Source of the DNA: Megascapheus bottae
Lineage: Eukaryota > Chordata > Mammalia > Rodentia > Geomyidae
Assembly: GCA_024803745.1 (NCBI GenBank)
Contig: JANJXV010000016.1
Span: forward strand, 40,591,001 to 40,655,000
Length of the DNA: 64,000 nucleotides
Direction of reading: 5' to 3'
A program made the translations under genes and the position numbers. Below, one piece after another: positions 57,276-64,000 of the stretch; the stretch's first letter is position 1; the number at the start of each line of letters is the position of its first letter. The notes under the pieces were generated by a model that was not told the origin of the DNA, searched no databases, and saw only the letters and a program-made list of their open reading frames with translations.

Positions 57276-58669
57276 GTTTAAATTTTGAATGCCTCTACAT
57301 TCGTCATGGGAAGAGCGTTAGATTACGTAAGTGCTTATAGAATAGCTATTATGTGATAGAGTTTTACAGACACTAATTAAGTGGTACATCATTTATTTGC
57401 AAATTCTACAATTCTAAAACCATAACGGAAATGTGATCAAAAAGAGGTATGGTATGTGAATTCCCTCCACCATCAACACTGTCAGTCTCCCCTCTCATTT
57501 CGCTCCTGTCTCCTTCCTGAGATGTTTCCCCACACCTCTGCGTTGCTATTGTTTATTTTTGACAACTTGGAAATAGTATTTTTCTCATCTCTGCTCCTAT
57601 CTCACATTCTGACCCCAGAAATTGGTATCTGTGTCACAATAAAAGACACTCCCATGGCTTTATGTTCCTGGATATGCAAGAAATAAGGCATTTACTTTCT
57701 TCTCTGTGATTTTCTAATTGCTGTGTTCTGCTTATGCTGCTTTCATACTGAAAAATTAGATGTGTTTGGAGCAATTAATCATAACCAGAGTGTCATATAC
57801 GAGAAGGATTGTGAGTATCACGGGTTCTCACAAACTCTAACCAGCTTACGTGGCACTGCAGGGACGCACATTCCCAGAGGCATCACACACACACAGTCTA
57901 GTGGAGTCACTCCAAGTGACAGAAAGCAAAAGAAAATGATGCAAGACTAGGTGCCTTCCATACAGGATCCTTCAGACCAGTCACTTGAAGTGCTCAGGAC
58001 AATACGCAGCCATGTAATCATGTCCCAGTACACCCGCTCCTAGCAGGGCAGGATGGATGGAGCAGAGAAGTCTTGCCAAGAGATTTCACCCAAATTCAGC
58101 TTTTCAATTAACCTGGGATAATGTTCTAATATTTGTAGGTCATTAGGTGACAGAGTACACTGAAGACATCTGGATAGCGGGGCACTCGGTGAATGGTGAT
58201 CTGGCGGCTTTCCATCTTTCCTTTTCTGCGGGAAGTCATGACACGTTCATCTCTGCTCCATGGACTGAGTCAGCAGCGAGTGTGAGGAATGGAAGAAGCA
58301 TCTGAGGCTGAGCTGGGAGCTCCAGGCAGCCCAGAGGCTGCTCCTCAGTCAAGGGCCCCGAAAGCACAATGGCTGAGAGGTGGGAGTGGGAAAATGACAG
58401 CCACCAGGCACCATGCCCTGTGACCCAGCAGCTCCGTGTCACGCTAGAGCTGTCCCAACGATGGTCTTCGTGTCAGTGACACGACCAGACCACATTAACA
58501 CGACCACAAACCAGAGGCAGAACGCGTCAGAAACGGTGCCCACAGCTGTGAGAAATACATGGGGACTCCCCAAACCTCTGGGATTGATGAAACATTTCAG
58601 TCTTCCTTGGTTTTAAGAAGTGTACAGTGACATATAAAGTCATCATGGAAAGGCATTTTCAAACCATTT
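57276..58669. other. Unique DNA; GC- and CpG-richer at 58.2-58.6 kb
   Basis: 58,200-58,560 is GC-richer, with CpGs and a near-perfect MAF/NFE2-type site (CTGAGTCAGCA at 58,264-58,274). Short frames there overlap on both strands and lack motifs. Confidence 0.4.
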
Positions 58670-58670
58670 T

Positions 58671-58806
58671 GTGTGCTTTCCTAGCAGGCACGAAGCTCTG
58701 GGTTTGGTTCCTGGGTGCCGTATACACAGAAAAGCCAAGTGACAGAGCCTGGAGAAAGCTCAAGGATAATGCCTAGGCCCTGAGTTCAAGCCCCAGAACT
58801 GGAAAA
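58671..58806 (+). mobile_element. IDL-Geo SINE, 5'-truncated
   Basis: Starts inside the IDL monomer (GTGCTTTCCTAGCAGGCACG, AAGCTCTGGGTTTGGTTCCT, with a B-box-like GGTTTGGTTCC), then a shortened Geo (AGAAAAGCCAAGTGACAGAG, CAAGGATAATGCCTAGGCCC, TGAGTTCAAGCCCC). TTTTGTG flanks may be a degraded duplication. Confidence 0.8.
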
Positions 58807-60841
58807 TAAATGTTTTGTGACTCTGTCTTTACTCTGCTTAATGGTTAACAGAGAAAAGATTACAAATTGTCTTCTTTATTTGATTCTGAAGTAGAATCAA
58901 ACATCTTTGTACATTACTAGGAGAACATTTTTGTACATTACTATTGGGTGAAAACATTAGGATTTCATGAGCTAAGTCTTGAGTTTACCTAAATGAGCTA
59001 ACTACTATTTATTGCTATCTATAATGGTTGAAGACCTCAGATCTCGAAATGGTGAAAATCAAGGGTACAGGCTATGGCATCACAGGCTATGTCCCATTCC
59101 TAGGTATTTGGCAGCAGAAGCTACTGTGCTCTTTAGATGAATTAGACAGAATTGATCAAGGGTAGCTGAGGAACACAAGGAGAGAAAGAAGAAATGGAAA
59201 ATGCACATTGAAGAAAGCTTTCTTTAGCAGAGACTTTGCTCTGGGAAACATTTGAGGGATATGAATAAGAAAGCTGGACATGAAATAAATCAGAGAAGAC
59301 CAAAAATGCCTTTGACTGTCTTGTCAGTTTGTACTCAAGGGATTGTCTGTATTCAAGGGATATCGGAAGCATCTAAAACAACCTCCTAGCTAATGAGTGC
59401 ACTTGAACTTCTTCAGTGGCCAGCAGTCTTCTAGGCTGTTTCTTCTAGAAACGTGCAATAGCACGGACACATTGTCCCATGAGATTGTATACATTGCTTT
59501 GGTGAGCCTCAGAATGGACGCTGTTGTGAAATAAGAAAAAGGGAGAACAAATCTGATCTTAAGCTTTCTATTTATCTATTCCAAAACTTATAAACTATTT
59601 GCCTTACATTGTGAATATTTGCTTTATTTACTTAATATTCATTTAATTATAAGAATAATTATATCTTGGCATGATCATGAAAACTCATCCAAATGTATGT
59701 ACAGAAAGCAGACCTTTCTGTAGCAACTTTGTTATCAGAGATACCATATATTCATGTATTCCATCATTTTCCAGAGAAAGGCTTTAAAGTTTCTCTCCCT
59801 TTCTTTCTCTCTCTTCATCTTTCAGAAGTTTCGTTTCTGCATTTAACTTTTCTTGTCTCTTGTTCACTTAATGTCCTGTGTTCTTAGAAATGGGAAGGCA
59901 TGCATGCTTGGATATCTTTTACGGTGAACTGTAACTACCAAATTTTTTTAGACATGTTTCTTTTGAACCAAGTACATTCATTTATATATGTCCACATTTT
60001 AAATATTGGGCCCAAGGGATGCATGTAATTGAATTTTAGTTTTAAATCCCAAGTGCATGTTCTCTGATCCATATATCTTACCATCCAAAGCCGTTACTAT
60101 GATTTCTGATACAATTTACAATAATATTCCCAAGAAATTGCTGAGTCTGCTTTTGATCAATTTTCTTCAATGTGTGACAAACAAGATTTCTAAGATCTAG
60201 TAAAATCATAGATGTATCCGACTTGTATTTCTCCCCTTCCTTTAAGCTTAAATTTCTTGTCATAAAATCAATAAAATTCAAGGAAATAGTAAGTTTATCA
60301 AATCTCCATGCCAGTTACCTGGAAAAAAAGAAGAAACTCAAATTGTTCAGGAAAGGATTCTCCAGAAAGTTAAATTCCAGTGCTCACCTGCATGTACAGC
60401 TTTGTCAAATCTCAATTTCATGTGAAAGCTAGAAATTAGAAGCCTAGCATTCATCTTCAGACATTTTCTGGCTCCTCTGAGGATTTCAAAATCCTGTTGG
60501 ATATTTATTTCCATTGCTTATTTGTTTATCTACAAATTTTGTTGCCATGTTGATGCATTCTAAAATTTTTTGAATGTTTGTCATACTCGAGATAATATGC
60601 TAAACTGTAATAACGATGCTAATATAAAGAGGTTCTAATGGGGTGATCATATGCCATCCAATTTGTAAGCCAATGATCAAATTAAAAAATATTAAATCAA
60701 CAAAATCACAGTGATTCTTTTAGTGGACGGTTAATAAAATAATTGATTTTTTCTAAAGATATAGTGATGTTAAAAAAAACAGCCTCAACATTGCTTTTTA
60801 AAAGGGTTATAAGAAAGGCTAAAAGGGATCTATTTTTTTCC
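58807..60841. other. Unique DNA
   Basis: No supported gene; AT-rich with short motif-less frames. A direct repeat TTTTTGTACATTACTA occurs twice near 58,905-58,943 in imperfect form. Confidence 0.4.
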
Positions 60842-61262
60842 TTTCTACTTTTTAAGTTTTTTGTGATAGTGAGGATTGAATTCAAGGTTTCACAGTAACT
60901 AAGTAAGTGTTCTACCTAGAATCACAATCCAATGCTTTTGCTTTTAGCTTGCTTTTTTTTTTGCCAGTTCTGGGCCTTGAACTCAGGGCCTGGGCACTGT
61001 CCTTGGGCTTTCTCAAAGGCTAGAGCTCTTCCACTTAAGCCACAGCATTTCTGGCTTTTTGCTATGTATGCGGTACCGAGAAATCAAACACGGGTCTTCG
61101 TGCATGCCAGGCAAGCACTCTACCACTAGGCTAAACTCCCAGCCCTTTAGTTTGCTTTTATAGACAGAGTCTGAGCCACACTCAAACTACCACCTTCCAG
61201 CCTCTGCTTCCAATTATCTGGGATTGCAGTGGTAAACTACCACATCCAGTATAGATTTTTTT
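60842..61262 (-). mobile_element. Old ID+7SL SINE, antisense, split by IDL-Geo
   Basis: First part (60,842-60,942): antisense ID portion, TGTGATAGTGAGGATTGAAT, TCAAGGTTTCACAGTAACTA. Second part (61,160-61,262): antisense 7SL portion, TAGACAGAGTCTGAGCCACA, CTCTGCTTCCAATTATCTGG, GATTGCAGTGGTAAACTACC. The two parts join when the nested SINE and one copy of its target-site duplication are removed. Confidence 0.8.
60957..61145 (-). mobile_element. IDL-Geo SINE, antisense, nested
   Basis: Complete antisense IDL-Geo: T-run, GCCAGTTCTGGGCCTTGAAC, CAGGGCCTGGGCACTGTCCT, then the IDL monomer (CGTGCATGCCAGGCAAGCAC, CACTAGGCTAAACTCCCAGC). The target-site duplication is TTTAGCTTGCTTTT (60,943-60,956) versus TTTAGTTTGCTTTT (61,146-61,159), one mismatch. 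It is the only young SINE in the window on the minus strand. The plus frame 60,932-61,129 is only its antisense translation. Confidence 0.92.
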
Positions 61263-61417
61263 TTAAATAATGCTCTATATTTTCCCTCTTGGAAGAAAAT
61301 ATGTTTTAATTGGGCATGTCATATTGTATGCAGCTTCTTTCTATATTTTAGGCAATGATTTCTTGATCATTACAATAGAGAGTGTTATACAACTGTAGAA
61401 ATCTAAACATCATTTTC

Positions 61418-61540
61418 AGAAGTGGCCCTGAGGCTCAAATGGTAGAGCACTAGCTTGAGCCGAAGAACTCAGAGACAGCGCCAGGCCTGAGTTCAAACCC
61501 TACAACTGACAAAAAAAAAACAAAAACTCATGAGTACTCA
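61418..61540 (+). mobile_element. Solitary Geo monomer with a 19-bp target-site duplication
   Basis: AGAAGTGGCCCTGAGGCTCA, AATGGTAGAGCACTAGCTTG, AGCCGAAGAACTCAGAGACA, GCGCCAGGCCTGAGTTCAAA, then an A tail. The duplication is AAATCTAAACATCATTTTC (61,399-61,417) versus AAATCTAAGTATCATTTTC (61,541-61,559), two mismatches. No head precedes it. Its 5' end aligns within about one base of the solitary Geo at 50,158. Confidence 0.88.
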
Positions 61541-61559
61541 AAATCTAAGTATCATTTTC

Positions 61560-62095
61560 TTAATCATCTGCCTTGGTTCTGATACTATGACATATATTTG
61601 AATGACCATATACTTTCTGAAATGCTTTCTAACTTTCCTCGGGTTTCTTTTGCTTATATTTTATGATTTTTTAATACAGTTGGTATTCCCTGTCTGCTGA
61701 TAAAACCTCTTCCTGATTTACAATTGAGGAAATATGAACAAGTTAACCTCTGACTACTTTCTCAGCTTCCTTTTATTCTTGCAGATTGCTATACTATTCA
61801 GAAACAATCCAAGAGAGAAGACACTGATGAATCATGATTTGGGAAATCCTGGTGAAAAATTGCCTTTCTGGAAGTCTCAGGACTTGTCTTCTCCTCCAGT
61901 GAGGTCTGTAAAATGTCCCATGAGTCACTAGGACACATAGCCTGTCCTTCAGCCTTGGTGTCGGTTGAGATATTCTCAGAGAACAGAAAAAATGTCTATC
62001 ATTCACTCTTTCTTATTTACTTAAGTATAAACTTTCAATAAGTATTCTTTTTCTCCATAATTAATGCTTTTATGTTTTTAAAACATTTACATAAT
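61560..62095. other. Unique DNA
   Basis: Overlapping short frames on both strands (61,734-62,006), no motif. Nothing else recognised. Confidence 0.4.
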
Positions 62096-62312
62096 GCTGG
62101 AAGCTGGAGTTCACATCTATAATCCTGGCTACTCAGAGGGCTCAGATCTGAGGATCACAGTTCAACACCAACCCTGGCAGAGAAGTTTATGAGACTGTTA
62201 TCTCCAATTAACCAACAGAAAATTAAAAGTAGTGCTGTGGCTCAAAGTGGTAGAGGGCTAGCCTTAAGCACAAGAGCTCAGGAACAGTGCCAGGTCACTA
62301 GTTCAACAACAT
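62096..62312 (+). mobile_element. 7SL-Geo SINE, slightly diverged
   Basis: GCTGGAGTTCACATCTATAA, TCCTGGCTACTCAGAGGGCT, CAGATCTGAGGATCACAGTT; linker ACTGTTATCTCCAATTAACC; Geo TAGTGCTGTGGCTCAAAGTG, GCCTTAAGCACAAGAGCTCA, GGAACAGTGCCAGGTCACTA. No clear flanking duplication. Confidence 0.85.
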
Positions 62313-62544
62313 TATCACCATCATAAACATCTTTAAGTTGCCGTTGCACTCTCACATACTAACTGGTCATTTAGACAGCTATCATGTCAAGTGTTCCTTT
62401 CTTAATGTGCTGAAATCTTTGTTAATAGAAACAAGACAGTATCTTGATTTACTTGAGTCTACCAAATATATAAACAGTCCATTTTTTAAATGAGAGAATT
62501 ATACCTAGAGGCATATAAAAACTATAACAACTGCAGGGGAAAAA

Positions 62545-62960
62545 ACCAACTTTACAGGGAGAGTTACTGAGAATGTGAATTACGGTCATGTCTCTGGAGA
62601 ACCGTATGGACGTTTCTCAAAACTCTGAAAGGTTGGCAGACATGATACATCTATCTCCTTTCTGAGAAGGCAAATGAAATGATTAAAATGATCTGCATGC
62701 CCAGATTCAGAACACTACTGAGCACTATTCACAAGAGTAAGATATGGAATCAGCTCGAATTCCCATCAACAGATCAATGGATAAAGAAATACCATCTATA
62801 CTGTATATTATCTAAATAGATCTTCATACAAAAATACACACTTTCATAGAAGTATATACCTCTTACTTCCCTATAAGAACCTTAGTGAGGTAATGTACCT
62901 ATAAACTAAACAAACCCTGGGATTTGTACTCACGTGTTCTCATTTAGAGTCTCAGTTTAT
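62545..62960 (+). mobile_element. Old L1 ORF2/3' fragment, sense
   Basis: ACCGTATGGACGTTTCTCAA, CTATTCACAAGAGTAAGATA, TGGAATCAGCTCGAATTCCC, ATCAACAGATCAATGGATAA, AGAAATACCATCTATACTG and a later GTGTTCTCATTTAGAG follow the sense order of the L1 ORF2 C-terminal region. Many indels; a relic. Confidence 0.7.
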
Positions 62961-63510
62961 ACAATGGTAAAAGACTTTCTCTTTTTTTCCTTGCAGTTGC
63001 TATCATTTTCAGCATAACACAGTTCCAGAGAGGCCTGAAATGTTAAAGGCTTTATCTGTCATAATAAGGTTAGCAAGTTATTTATATACAATATTAAAAC
63101 ATCTGAATTTAAAATAGCCATAGTATTCATGAGAAAACCAACTTCAAATGATAAATCATACACATTGGTCTATCCAGTATACATACATATGTAAGCATGG
63201 GTATGTAATCGGACATCCATTAGATCAAAATAACTATGTGAACGGCTCCTGACTTCAAGGCCAAGGAAAATGCTGTGACATGTATATGTCATATCATTTG
63301 TCCCTGATTTATGCTATGATGTTTCAGCGAATTTGGGAAGCATAAACCTGCATAAAACTTATTTATGACAGGAGCCACTACCGTTCATTCTGTGCATATT
63401 ATGTAAGGGCCCTGAGTGGGGAGTCATGCTATGTTCTACATTCTCTAGCACAATGACAGTCAGGAAGGTTGTATTTCCTTGCTCTGATGCTCATGCTATT
63501 TTTACAACAG
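62961..63510. other. Unique DNA
   Basis: No gene or repeat body recognised. Confidence 0.4.
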
Positions 63511-63534
63511 TGCTCTTTTGGTGGAAAATGAAAT
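63511..63534 (+). other. Microexon-like 24-nt stretch (unproven)
   Basis: A pyrimidine-rich acceptor (TGCTATTTTTACAACAG, ending at 63,510) and a strong donor (AAT|GTGAGT at 63,535) bracket 24 nt, a multiple of three. One frame reads ALLVENE without a stop. Two TGC motifs sit just upstream of the pyrimidine tract, as in neural microexons. No transcript evidence is available from sequence alone. Confidence 0.15.
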
Positions 63535-63639
63535 GTGAGTGGCAGAGATTGATCATTTCTTTAAAAAAATAGAGAAGTTTAACATCATAGGTATAAGCTG
63601 GCACCAAATATTTGTAAAGGAACTATTACAGATACAAGG

Positions 63640-64000
63640 GGAGTGCCGCAAAGTTTATCATGGACACGACAGATCTGGGAAGGCCGAAGCAGTTGTGGCT
63701 GGAGAAGATAGCACCGTCTCCATCTGTCATTCTGTCTGTGGACGCTGCGTCCCGCTTCCTAACTCAAAAAGGACTTTTGTTTATTTGCCTCCTTCTATCT
63801 GCTGTACTTTAAAATAGCACCGCATTCCAGAAAAATCTCGAGATTAAAATAAGGGCTCCCCAGAGAGCTGAATGAAAGCCATCACTGGCTGTATAAAATT
63901 AGGCATCTCTAGCTGGAAATAAACAAGAAATCTTTTCAACTGCAGACGTAAGATTTTATTTTTCTTGAATTATGCATAATGGGTATGTCAGTAGGTACTG
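63640..64000. promoter_or_regulatory. Candidate conserved regulatory block D, running off the window
   Basis: Unique, CpG-retaining sequence (for example GGACACGACAG, GGACGCTGCGTCCCGC, TCTCGAGA) ending in the perfect 12-bp palindrome ATTATGCATAAT at 63,969-63,980. The 92-codon plus frame 63,539-63,817 covers part of it but has no motif I recognise. Regulatory function is inference. Confidence 0.2.

Noticed and set aside
1..64000. Endogenous retrovirus or LTR element
   Set aside because: I looked for LTR pairs, primer binding sites and gag/pol-like frames and saw none; the only reverse-transcriptase-related sequence is L1 ORF2. Old solo LTRs too diverged for reading by eye cannot be excluded.
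1..64000. Bacterial, phage or plasmid content
   Set aside because: No dense coding, no ribosome-binding-site pattern, and pervasive mammalian SINE/LINE content.

Overview
The window looks like nuclear DNA of a geomyoid rodent (kangaroo rat, pocket mouse or pocket gopher group). It is AT-rich and CpG-poor, has no dense open reading frames, and is full of interspersed repeats and microsatellites. The lineage call rests on two things. Several SINEs are dimers of a tRNA-Ala/ID-like left monomer and a Geo right monomer; this IDL-Geo family was, as I recall the literature, described only from Geomyoidea. The LINE-1 remnants are also of rodent type. No protein-coding gene, rRNA, intact tRNA, CRISPR array or operon can be supported. 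The window is best read as a gene desert or the inside of a very large intron.

Layout: 0-4.7 kb is unique AT-rich sequence with one L1 3' end. From 4.7 to 19 kb there are IDL-Geo and 7SL-Geo SINEs (4.7, 8.4, 15.6, 18.0 kb), older antisense ID/7SL SINEs and L1 3' ends. From 19 to 26.9 kb it is nearly repeat-free apart from microsatellites and one L1 3' end. At 26.9-27.5 kb an IDL-Geo element sits inside a 7SL-Geo element that ends in a long ATC repeat. From 28.8 to 30.6 kb lies a unique block that keeps CpGs and homeodomain-type sites, split by a polypyrimidine tract. From 31.6 to 33.9 kb there are two L1 relics in opposite orientation. From 34.5 to 37.7 kb there are large microsatellites and SINEs. 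From 37.7 to 50 kb there is mostly unique sequence with scattered old SINEs, a possible terminal exon on the minus strand (38.7 kb) and a possible enhancer (48.4-48.9 kb). From 50 to 64 kb there are two solitary Geo monomers with their own target-site duplications, an antisense L1 ORF2 fragment (55.9-57.3 kb), a nested SINE (60.8-61.3 kb) and an old sense L1 (62.5-63.0 kb).

The most interesting thing is the SINE system. One short module (Geo, with its own A-box- and B-box-like sequences) occurs fused to an ID-like tRNA head, fused to a 7SL/B1-like head, and alone. Both solitary copies start at nearly the same base and have their own flanking duplications, which suggests that Geo is, or was, a mobile monomer that has been captured by two different heads. 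The other candidates (short exons, a 24-nt microexon, conserved-looking regulatory blocks) are hypotheses from local sequence only.
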